Assembly (NCBI RefSeq): GCF_031882575.1 | Contig: NZ_CP134772.1 | Location: 825,001 to 889,000, forward strand | Direction of reading: 5' to 3' | Origin: Pseudomonas sp. VD-NE ins | GTDB taxonomy: Bacteria; Pseudomonadota; Gammaproteobacteria; Pseudomonadales; Pseudomonadaceae | Length of the DNA stretch: 64,000 nt | In this document: in pieces, positions 57,212 through 64,000 of the stretch | Layout of the letters: each line of letters begins with the position of its first letter | Position numbering within the stretch: the stretch's first letter is position 1 | Translations under genes and position numbers: made by a program | The notes under the pieces: generated by a model | The model's input: the letters and a program-made list of their open reading frames with translations, nothing else | Databases searched by the model: none | Told to the model about the DNA's origin: nothing

Positions 57212-59131
57212 TCAAACGCGGAAGTGGCTGACCATCTGTTGCAACTGACCACCCAGGCGCGCCAGTTCAACACTCGACGCCGCCGTCTCATCACTCGCCG
57301 CTGCGGTCTGTTCCGACACGTCGCGCACGTTGATGATGCTGCGGCTGATCTCTTCAGCCACGGCGCTCTGCTGTTCGGCAGCAGCAGCGATCTGCTGGTT
57401 CATCGACTGGATGTTCGACACCGTACGGGTGATGTTTTCCAGCGACGCGCCGGCCTTGCGGGTCAGCGCTACGCTGCTGTCGGTCAGGGCGCGGCTGTTG
57501 CTCATTACCGCCGAAACCTGCTGGGTGCCGTTTTGCAGACCGGCGACGAGGCCTTCGATTTCTTCGGTGGATTTCTGCGTACGCTGAGCCAGACCACGAA
57601 CTTCATCAGCGACCACGGCAAAACCACGACCGGCTTCACCGGCACGGGCGGCTTCGATCGCGGCGTTGAGCGCCAGCAGGTTGGTCTGTTCGGCCACGGC
57701 CTTGATCACGTCCATGACGCTGCCGATCTTGTCGCTTTCCTGTTGCAGCACGCTCATGGCTTCGGTCGAACGCACCACTTCGCTGGCCAGACGCTCGATC
57801 TGCGCGATGGCTTCGTTGACCACTTTGTCGCCTTCACGGGCCTCACCGTCAGCGGCGGCAGCAGCTTGCGAGGCTTCTTCGGCGTTGCGCGCGACTTCCT
57901 GCACGGTGGCGGTCATCTCGTGCATGGCGGTGGCGACCTGATCGGTCTCGATTTTCTGGCTGTTTACACCGGCGCTGGTCTGCTCGGTAACGGCCGACAG
58001 TTCTTCGGCGGCGCTGGCGATCTGGGTGACGCCGTCGCGGATGCCGCTGATCAAGTCACGCAGGGTCACGCCCATGCGCGCAATGCCTTGTTGCAGCACG
58101 CCAAGTTCGTCACGGCGGGTGACGGTGACGTTCTGGGTCAGGTCGCCGCTGGCGATGCGCTCGACGACGGCGAGGGTTTCTTGCAGCGGACGGGTGATCT
58201 GACGGGTGATGATCACCGCAGCAATCACGCCGACCAACAGTGCCAGCAGCGTGCTGATCAACTGGAAGGTGCGTGCCTGGGCGCTTTCGATGTCGCGACG
58301 GTCGAGCTGAATCTGATACAGCTGCTCGCTGGTGTTGACGATCGCGGTGCCTTGATCGGTCATTTCCTTACGGGCCTGCACGGCGTCGGTGTTGGCGTTT
58401 TTATAGGCCATCAACGCGCTGCGGTAGTTAACCAGTGCGGTTTCCAGCTGACGCAGGGCGTCTTGCTGAGAATCGGCGAAATGCACGTTCAGTTGCTTGA
58501 GGCTGGCGATTGCGACATCCAGTTGGCCGACGGCTTTCTGTTCGGTTTCGGCGTTGGTGGTGGCGGTGTAACCGCGAACTTCGTAGCGCGCGAGGATGAA
58601 CGCTTCCTTGGCGGCGGTGATCGCCTGGAACTGTTCGAAACGCTGTTCGCTCATGTCCATCTGCTGCACGCGTTTGCTGATCGATTCGATCTGGTTGTAC
58701 GCGGTCTCGGCACTCACGCTCATGCTGTCGCGGGCGCTGTTGCCGGTGCGATAAGCGTTGCGCATTTTGTTCAGCGAGGTCTGGTATTCAGCGATGGTCG
58801 CGGCCTGCTCCTTGAGCAGTTTGACGTTTTCCGGGCTCTTGAAGCTGTTGATCAGCTTCTGTTGCTGCGCAGCAAAACTTTCAAGGGTGGTCTGCACATT
58901 CTGTGCGGCGGTTTCATCGCCATTGGTCAGCATGTATTGCAGACGCACCACGCGCAGTTTGGTCAGACCGGCATTGAGCTGGGTGATATCGCTCATCCAG
59001 TTGCTGCGGTCGATCAGGCCACCGAGGCTGGTCCAGCCCGTCAGGGCCAGCACGCAGGTCAGGGCCAGTACCAGGCCGAAGCCCAGGCCCAGTTTCATGT
59101 TCACGCTGATGTTGCCGAACCAGCTATTCAT
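57212..59131 (-). CDS. Methyl-accepting chemotaxis protein with helical (HBM-like) sensor
   Basis: The 639-residue receptor has a first membrane helix ([20 protein letters not shown]), a periplasmic all-helical sensor of about 240 residues, a second helix ([20 protein letters not shown]), a HAMP domain and a signalling domain with the hairpin tip [37 protein letters not shown] (given here as the family signature). The long helical sensor is like the HBM domain of McpS-type receptors, which bind organic acids; the ligand here is unknown. The ATG at 59131 has GGAGGA upstream, better than an in-frame start at 59587. Confidence 0.92.
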   Translation of the reverse strand: MNSWFGNISVNMKLGLGFGLVLALTCVLALTGWTSLGGLIDRSNWMSDITQLNAGLTKLRVVRLQYMLTNGDETAAQNVQTTLESFAAQQQKLINSFKSPENVKLLKEQAATIAEYQTSLNKMRNAYRTGNSARDSMSVSAETAYNQIESISKRVQQMDMSEQRFEQFQAITAAKEAFILARYEVRGYTATTNAETEQKAVGQLDVAIASLKQLNVHFADSQQDALRQLETALVNYRSALMAYKNANTDAVQARKEMTDQGTAIVNTSEQLYQIQLDRRDIESAQARTFQLISTLLALLVGVIAAVIITRQITRPLQETLAVVERIASGDLTQNVTVTRRDELGVLQQGIARMGVTLRDLISGIRDGVTQIASAAEELSAVTEQTSAGVNSQKIETDQVATAMHEMTATVQEVARNAEEASQAAAAADGEAREGDKVVNEAIAQIERLASEVVRSTEAMSVLQQESDKIGSVMDVIKAVAEQTNLLALNAAIEAARAGEAGRGFAVVADEVRGLAQRTQKSTEEIEGLVAGLQNGTQQVSAVMSNSRALTDSSVALTRKAGASLENITRTVSNIQSMNQQIAAAAEQQSAVAEEISRSIINVRDVSEQTAAASDETAASSVELARLGGQLQQMVSHFRV

Positions 59132-59384
59132 CAAAAATCCTCCAGAAACGTTGGGTTTCTTGTCGTCGGTTAGGCTGGAAGATTGTTGTTTTTTTGAGCC
59201 AGCAAGGGTGTTAGCAGGTTTGTATCGGCCGCATTTCCCAGAGCTGAAAGGATTTTGTCCTACGGAATTTGTAACATCGGATCCCAAGACTTTTTTCACA
59301 TGGGTTTCACTGGCTGCCCACGCGCGCCTCTGTACCTTCGCCGCATCGAATGAACCCGTGATGCAGAGTGGCGAGGCGGTTTTT

Positions 59385-60056
59385 GTGGAATTGAGACTGA
59401 GTCTGTTCGGCGTCAAACGCTCGATCGATCTGAGCTTTTTGGCGCGTTTTCGCAACACTTGGGTGGTGTTGGCGGCATCGGTATTGGTGATCCCGCTGAC
59501 CCTGTGGCTGCTGGCACCGGCGGCGGTGCCGGACCTGGCCCACGGCAATGTGGCGGGTGCGCAAGCGCTTGCAGCAGGTTGGGCCAAGGGCGAGATGATC
59601 GTGCTGGTGCGTCACGTCGAGCGCTGCGATCACTCCAAAGCTGCCTGCCTGAGTGGCAACGACGGCATCACCGATCGCTCACGCAGTGTCGCGGTGGCGG
59701 TCGGTGCAAGGTTTGAACAACTGGGCCTGAACAACGCCGACATCTACAACAGCCCGTCGATGCGCACGGTGCAGACGGCCGGTTACATGTTCAACCATGC
59801 CGCCAGCGGTGACGACTGGCTGATCAACTGCCGGGGCCGCATGTTGCAGGACGCCTTGGCCCACAAGGTTCCCGGTCGCAACCTGGTACTGGTGACCCAC
59901 AGCGAATGCATGGCGCAAATCGAGAAAGACCTCAAAGTTTCGGCCTCGGACATGGGTTACGGCTCGTCATTGTTTGTTTCCGCTGCCAGCCCGGCGGCTC
60001 CCAAGATGCTCGGCTTTATTGAAGCCTCCGACTGGCGCACGGTGACCACCCGATGA
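59385..60056 (+). CDS. Histidine-phosphatase-family membrane-anchored protein (Ais/PmrG-like)
   Basis: The 223-residue protein has an N-terminal membrane helix ([20 protein letters not shown]) followed by a histidine phosphatase core with [12 protein letters not shown] and the second catalytic His in LVTHSECM. Ais/PmrG proteins remove phosphate from LPS heptose. The stop overlaps the start of the PAP2 gene (ATGA). The GTG at 59385 with GAGGCGG upstream is used; ATG at 59361 is an alternative. Confidence 0.8.
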   Translation: MELRLSLFGVKRSIDLSFLARFRNTWVVLAASVLVIPLTLWLLAPAAVPDLAHGNVAGAQALAAGWAKGEMIVLVRHVERCDHSKAACLSGNDGITDRSRSVAVAVGARFEQLGLNNADIYNSPSMRTVQTAGYMFNHAASGDDWLINCRGRMLQDALAHKVPGRNLVLVTHSECMAQIEKDLKVSASDMGYGSSLFVSAASPAAPKMLGFIEASDWRTVTTR

Positions 60057-60874
60057 AATCCCGTTTCTACGCTTACAATTTTGGTATTCCGCTCGCCTGT
60101 GCGGCGCTGGTGTTCCTGATGTTCGACATGACCAAAATCGACATCGCTTTCAGCAACCTGCTGTTCGATCCGCTGACCCAGACCTTCCCGCTCGACAAAA
60201 TCCACTTTTTTGAAAAGCTCACCCACAAATGGGCGCGGATCATTCCCAACTGGACGGCGGAAATCGCCCTGATCGGCGCGCTGCTGTCGGTGATCTGGCC
60301 ATTGGTCAATCCGCAGAAACGTCCGCGCCTCGGCGCAATGCTGGAGCGCAGCAAAGTCGCGCCAGTGCTGCGATTTGCCGCTGATCATCGTAGGGATTTT
60401 CTGTTTGTGGTGGTCGCATTCGCGGTATGCACCGGGGTGATTCACTTCCTCAAGTCCCACACCAGCGTTTACTGCCCGATCGAGACCACGCTGTACGGCG
60501 GGAAAATGGCCCACATCGAGTGGTACAGCAATTTTCAACTGTTCCATGAAGCGGGTAGTGGCCGGTGCTGGCCGGGTGGCCATGCGTCGGGCGGCTTCAC
60601 CATGCTGGCGCTGTATTTCGTGGCGCGGCGCTATCAATGGCGTTTTTCCAGTGCAATCTTGTGGGGCTCGCTGTTGCTGGGGTTCGTTTATGGCACTACT
60701 CGCGTCCTGCAAGGCTGGCACTACATGTCCCACACGTTCTGGGCCGGAATCTTCGTCTGGCTGGCGTGTTTGCTGACAGCGTTGGCCTTCTACGGGCGGG
60801 CGCGGCTGGATGTGCCGGTGCGGGGCAAGCGTGAGCAGAAAGCTTTCAGTGCTCAGCCAGAGGTTTCTCTCTGA
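60053..60874 (+). CDS. PAP2-family membrane phosphatase
   Basis: The 273-residue protein has five to six membrane helices and the PAP2 motifs: KSHTSVYCP, GRCWPGGHASGG and the third motif around RVLQGWHYMSHTFWAGIFVW. Related enzymes (LpxE, LpxT, PgpB) act on lipid A or polyprenyl phosphates at the periplasmic face. Translation is coupled to the preceding histidine phosphatase, and the ArnT-like gene is convergent, so an envelope-lipid role is likely. Confidence 0.87.
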   Translation: MKSRFYAYNFGIPLACAALVFLMFDMTKIDIAFSNLLFDPLTQTFPLDKIHFFEKLTHKWARIIPNWTAEIALIGALLSVIWPLVNPQKRPRLGAMLERSKVAPVLRFAADHRRDFLFVVVAFAVCTGVIHFLKSHTSVYCPIETTLYGGKMAHIEWYSNFQLFHEAGSGRCWPGGHASGGFTMLALYFVARRYQWRFSSAILWGSLLLGFVYGTTRVLQGWHYMSHTFWAGIFVWLACLLTALAFYGRARLDVPVRGKREQKAFSAQPEVSL

Positions 60875-60891
60875 ACCCGTTCGGATGAAAT

Positions 60892-60923
60892 GAAAAACCC
60901 GCCAACCACCGGCGGGTTTTTTT
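60892..60923. terminator. Bidirectional terminator between the PAP2 and ArnT-like genes
   Basis: AAAAACCCGCC pairs with GGCGGGTTTTT around AACCACC and has a T-run on both strands. It sits between two convergent genes. Confidence 0.92.
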
Positions 60924-60940
60924 ATGCGGCTGCGCAGGCC

Positions 60941-62380
60941 TCAATAGCCGACGAAGTAATACGCCTGGCGCCCGACCATCATGGTTTTGAGCACTTTCAG
61001 TGGGGCGGCGGGTTCGCTGTCACCAGCCATCACCACGACATGCGAGGGCGAGGCCGTGAGGAAATCTCGCAACTGCGCTTCGGTATCCAGCCCTTTGAGT
61101 ACTTGCTGGGTATAGAAGACCGTCGCGCCACCGACCCGCTCGTTGGCCTGAAACAGCGCGACTTGATGCCCAGCGGTTTGCAGCGTCTGAATCTCTGCAC
61201 TCAACGGCAGGAACGAAAGCTTTTTGTCGGCATGAGGCAGCGCCCACTGCGCGGCGGCGAGGTAACTGCCGATCACCAGCGTGAGTAAACCCATTGCCAA
61301 TGTCTGACGGTGACGGGCGATTCGGCCTACGAATCCATTGCCGGATTCGTACTGCTTCAAGCGATCGAACAGCACGCCCGCATACTCCGCTGCGATCACC
61401 GCTGCGGCCGGTGTCATCGACATCAGGTACACCGTGCGTTTGCTCGACGCCAACGTGAGCATGATGAACTGCGCCACGATCCACAGGCTGAAAAACAGCA
61501 GGTAACGGTTGGCTTTCAGTTGTTTGCGGAAATGCCAGAGCCCCAGGTACACCAGAATGTTCCACGGCAGAAAGGCTTCCGGCAGTTTGGCGAGGTAGTA
61601 ATAGAACGGTTCGTAGTGCCCGGCCTCGACGAACGAACCGCTGAAGCGTCCGACGCTGTTGGTCAGCAGCACTTCTTTGACGGCTTGTGCGCCGCCGTGC
61701 TGGAAGAGGATGACGAGCCAGATCAGCAGCGGAATCAAACCGACCAGGGTCAATAAGCCCGGCCGCAGCCAATCGGTGATTTTCAGGCGCTTGTCCATCA
61801 GGTTGTCAGCCAGCAGATAAGCAAAAATCACCACCCCCGGCATCGCCAGCCCCAGCACACCCTTGCTCAATGTAGCGATGGCGATCCCGACGACAAACAA
61901 CAGCGAGTTGCCCGCGGTCGACGCCCGTTGCGCCTGGAAAAAGGCCAGCAGCGCCGTGGTCACGCCGAGGGCGAGCAAAGCATCCTCCCCGACCCCGCGC
62001 ACATTGCTCCAGTAACTGGCCATGGTCGCGAGCAGAATGCCCGCCGTCCAGGCGACCATTTTCGGTCGTTCGAAACGCCGCAACATGCCGTACAGCAGCA
62101 TCACGCTGAGCAAGCCAGCCACCGCCGACGCCAGCCGCACGGCCCACGGTGAAACACCGAACACGCGCATCGCGCCAGCATCCAGCCACAGGCTCAGTGG
62201 TGGTTTTTCCAGAAACGGTTCACCGAACAGGCGTGGCGTCACCCAGTCGTCGTCCAGATGCATCTCCATGGCGATGCCGGCGACGCGGGCCTCGGTGGAG
62301 CCTTGCAATTGGTGGTTACCCAGTGCGAAAAAAAACAGCAGGGCGGCAAGCAGAAACAGCGAAGTGACGGCACGCGACAT
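60941..62380 (-). CDS. ArnT-like GT39/83-family membrane glycosyltransferase
   Basis: The 479-residue protein has about 11-12 membrane helices and the N-terminal plan of ArnT/PMT-type enzymes (LGNHQLQGSTEARVAGIAME, LFGEPFLEKPPLSLWLDAGA). ArnT moves L-Ara4N or a similar sugar from undecaprenyl phosphate to lipid A. It is shorter than canonical ArnT (about 550), so the donor and acceptor may differ. The ATG at 62380 is chosen; an in-frame start at 62419 adds 13 residues. It is convergent with the PAP2 gene. Confidence 0.83.
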   Translation of the reverse strand: MSRAVTSLFLLAALLFFFALGNHQLQGSTEARVAGIAMEMHLDDDWVTPRLFGEPFLEKPPLSLWLDAGAMRVFGVSPWAVRLASAVAGLLSVMLLYGMLRRFERPKMVAWTAGILLATMASYWSNVRGVGEDALLALGVTTALLAFFQAQRASTAGNSLLFVVGIAIATLSKGVLGLAMPGVVIFAYLLADNLMDKRLKITDWLRPGLLTLVGLIPLLIWLVILFQHGGAQAVKEVLLTNSVGRFSGSFVEAGHYEPFYYYLAKLPEAFLPWNILVYLGLWHFRKQLKANRYLLFFSLWIVAQFIMLTLASSKRTVYLMSMTPAAAVIAAEYAGVLFDRLKQYESGNGFVGRIARHRQTLAMGLLTLVIGSYLAAAQWALPHADKKLSFLPLSAEIQTLQTAGHQVALFQANERVGGATVFYTQQVLKGLDTEAQLRDFLTASPSHVVVMAGDSEPAAPLKVLKTMMVGRQAYYFVGY

Positions 62381-62449
62381 AGGGTTCAGGCAACCGAAAG
62401 GGGCGGGAGGCCTGAGCATACGACGGCAATCCTTAACGAATTGTGAAAC

Positions 62450-63037
62450 TCACGCCAAAGGTTTCGACCAGCGCTTTTCCGGTGTCTCGAACCTTGAATT
62501 GACCAGCGCCGTCAGCACGTGATCCTGCCAGCGCCCGGCAATGTTCAGATACGCCTTGGCGTAACCCTCACGTTCGAAGCCCAGGCGCTCCAGCAAGCGT
62601 GCACTGCGTTCGTTGCCGGGAATGTAGTTGGCCATGATCCGGTGCAGGTTCTGGGTATCGAACATGTAAGCGATGCCAGCCTCCAGCGCTTCCTGCATCA
62701 AACCTTGACCCTGTTGGGCCTCGTCGATGTGATAACCCAGATAACACGCCTGAAAGGCACCACGAATGATGCCGCTGAAGTTGCAGGCGCCGATCATCTC
62801 CTGGCCGTCCGGGGTCAGCAGCGCGAAATGCATGGCCAGCCCGGCCTCGAATGCGCTGGCCTGTATTTCAAGGCGTCGGCGAATCTGCTCGGTGGAAAAA
62901 TATTCAGTGGTGCGGATGGGCGACCATGGTGCGAGGTGGCGCTGGTTGCGCCGGTAGAACTCGCTTTCGAGCTCGGCCTGCTCTGGAGCGAGTATTGCGA
63001 GCGTCAGGCGTTGGCAGGGCAGGGTCAACAGCGGCAT
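62450..63037 (-). CDS. GNAT-family N-acetyltransferase (RimJ/RimL-like)
   Basis: The 195-residue protein shows RimJ-type GNAT features: LTLPCQRLTLAILAPEQAEL, the acetyl-CoA-binding area YLGYHIDEAQQGQGLMQEAL and RIMANYIPGNERSARLLERL, followed by GFEREGYAKAYLNIAGRW. It may acetylate a ribosomal protein N-terminus or another amine. The ATG at 63037 fits the family start; an in-frame start at 63079 is possible. Confidence 0.9.
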   Translation of the reverse strand: MPLLTLPCQRLTLAILAPEQAELESEFYRRNQRHLAPWSPIRTTEYFSTEQIRRRLEIQASAFEAGLAMHFALLTPDGQEMIGACNFSGIIRGAFQACYLGYHIDEAQQGQGLMQEALEAGIAYMFDTQNLHRIMANYIPGNERSARLLERLGFEREGYAKAYLNIAGRWQDHVLTALVNSRFETPEKRWSKPLA

Positions 63038-63128
63038 CGGGCGCTCCGGCTTGTGGGATCTGCAGGCAGAGTCGCGCAATCACCGGGGTTACGGCAAGTC
63101 GTGGCGAAGAAGGGACTTTGTTTCAGGC

Positions 63129-63154
63129 AAAAAAAAGCCCGCAGGAGCGCGGGC
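63129..63154 (-). terminator. Intrinsic terminator of the DUF6124-like gene
   Basis: On the minus strand GCCCGC pairs with GCGGGC around a short loop, followed by a run of eight T. It follows the gene at 63287-63658. Confidence 0.85.
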
Positions 63155-63286
63155 GAACCGTAGTTTCTTGAATGAGCGAGCGGACTGTACAAGGCTTGGC
63201 CGCGCAGCTGCAGTGAAGAAAAATTCATCTCGATGGGCGGCCCCCAATCCAGTCCGATGCGCAACCGAACGCCGGGTTTTCGCCGG

Positions 63287-63658
63287 TCAATGACGGGTTT
63301 CAGGCCCGGAGGTTTGCGGTCCCTGCGGGTCGAGATTGTCCCGCGCCCGACAGACCAGAATCTCGGCCAGTGCGCTCAATTGCTTCATGGCCACCGCCAC
63401 ATGGCGCTTGGAACCGTCGAACTCTTCGGCAAGGTTTGCGCTGATGGCGACGAGGGAGTCGAGGATCTCGCTGGCGTGGGTGAGCAGGGTCAGTGTGTCG
63501 ACATCGTCGCGCACCCTGATGAGCTGATTGAGCGGGACGCTACGCCGCCGCTTCGAGGTATCGCTGCGTGCGGTGCTATTCGATTGGGGTTGGATGCTGG
63601 ACGTTGGCGCATCGGACGGTGCCGAGCCAACCAGCGAAAGGCGGGTAATTTTCTTCAT
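63287..63658 (-). CDS. DUF6124-like small protein
   Basis: The 123-residue protein has a disordered basic N-terminus and a helical C-terminal half (LLTHASEILDSLVAISANLA, EEFDGSKRHVAVAMKQLSAL, AEILVCRARDNLDP) that matches the pattern of DUF6124 proteins. It is a distant paralogue of the protein encoded at 44749-45114. No function is known. The ATG at 63658 follows GGAGCTACGTC on the minus strand. Confidence 0.65.
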   Translation of the reverse strand: MKKITRLSLVGSAPSDAPTSSIQPQSNSTARSDTSKRRRSVPLNQLIRVRDDVDTLTLLTHASEILDSLVAISANLAEEFDGSKRHVAVAMKQLSALAEILVCRARDNLDPQGPQTSGPETRH

Positions 63659-63834
63659 GACGTAGCTCCGTGGAGTGAATATTCACTGCAATTGCGGCTG
63701 CCAAGTCGTCCATTGGATGGCAGTGGTCGTGGAGGGTAACGCCACGGGGAACGGTTCACCAGTTCATCAAAGTCGACGCGAGTTGCGGGAAATTTCCTAG
63801 GACGTTCGGTGTGGGAATGAAGAGCCGGTCCGGC

Positions 63835-64000
63835 TCAAGGCATGTGGTCAGCCGCAAAATCAGCTTCTGACCGGGCGCGCAAACGGCCCTTGCGACAAGC
63901 CATCTGGAAGCGCTCGAAGTCGCGTTCGTTTTGTGCGGTGTAACTTTGCGCGTACTTCAGCAGCGAATCGGCCAGCGCATCGCCTTTGCCAATGTAACCG
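63835..64000 (-). CDS. C-terminal end of a DUF2252-family protein (partial)
   Basis: The minus-strand frame from the edge of the window reads GYIGKGDALADSLLKYAQSY, TAQNERDFERFQMACRKGRL, ending in ADHMP and a TGA at 63837-63835. This looks like the C-terminus of DUF2252 proteins, which have a kinase-like fold. The rest of the gene is outside the window. Confidence 0.7.
   Translation of the reverse strand, partial: GYIGKGDALADSLLKYAQSYTAQNERDFERFQMACRKGRLRARSEADFAADHMP

Noticed and set aside
57182..59173. Plus-strand frame of about 660 codons, rich in Gly, His and Phe
   Set aside because: It is antisense to the chemoreceptor gene, whose HAMP and signalling domains are certain.

Overview
The window is a stretch of Pseudomonas chromosome, most likely from the P. 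fluorescens group. The evidence is the 23S-5S rRNA end followed directly by recCBD, the yfiRNB and mmsAB operons, the general gene content, and many short palindromic repeats of the type common in that group (paired arms reading GTGGGAGC..GCTTGCC or GGAGCTGCCGAAGGCTGC). No integrase, transposase, tRNA or CRISPR array was seen.

Layout. 1-2098: 3' part of 23S rRNA, 5S rRNA and terminator. 2205-11448: recC-recB-recD, translationally coupled. 11568-13908: yfiR-yfiN-yfiB, a c-di-GMP control module. 13905-17426: a LysR regulator divergent from mmsA-mmsB (valine catabolism). 17508-17852: a cupin gene. 18364-33050: a 14.7-kb, ten-gene, one-direction cluster that I regard as the most interesting part of the window. 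It encodes an acyl carrier protein with a zinc-ribbon-like tail, two pairs of ketosynthases (each pair one intact and one catalytically degenerate, KS/CLF style), a class III aminotransferase fused to an acyl-ACP-reductase-like domain, two short-chain reductases, a DUF1302 outer-membrane protein, a LolA-like periplasmic protein and an RND/MMPL exporter. The inferred job is to build a polyketide or fatty chain on the ACP, release it by reduction and transamination as an amine, and move it to the outer membrane.

Just downstream and convergent is a MerR-family gene preceded by a quinone-reductase-like flavodoxin-fold gene (33120-34305). Promoter-like sequences in front of the cluster (18247-18278) and in front of the quinone reductase gene (34333-34364) are nearly the same: TTGACTCT, a palindrome, and a 20-bp spacer between -35 and -10. 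That is the layout of MerR-activated promoters. The MerR protein is therefore a strong candidate regulator of both units.

34361-39351 holds LysR regulators, a TauE/SafE permease, an ABM monooxygenase-like protein, mdaB and an NAD-dependent epimerase. 39352-40101 carries a small gene broken at a homopolymer and palindromic repeats. 40102-43786 is a GntP permease, RpiR regulator and N-acyl-D-amino-acid deacylase. 43985-45114 contains a VOC protein, a large repeat element and a DUF6124 protein with a structured upstream region. 45628-56714 looks like a glycero(ether)lipid-use region: an AraC regulator, an alkyl-DHAP-synthase-like FAD enzyme, a GlpD-like enzyme, an FGGY kinase, a secreted zinc phospholipase C-like protein and a DUF1302/DUF1329 pair. 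56822-64000 holds an orphan FitA-like antitoxin, a chemoreceptor, an envelope-lipid modification group (histidine phosphatase, PAP2, ArnT-like), a GNAT acetyltransferase, a second DUF6124-like protein and the end of a DUF2252 gene.
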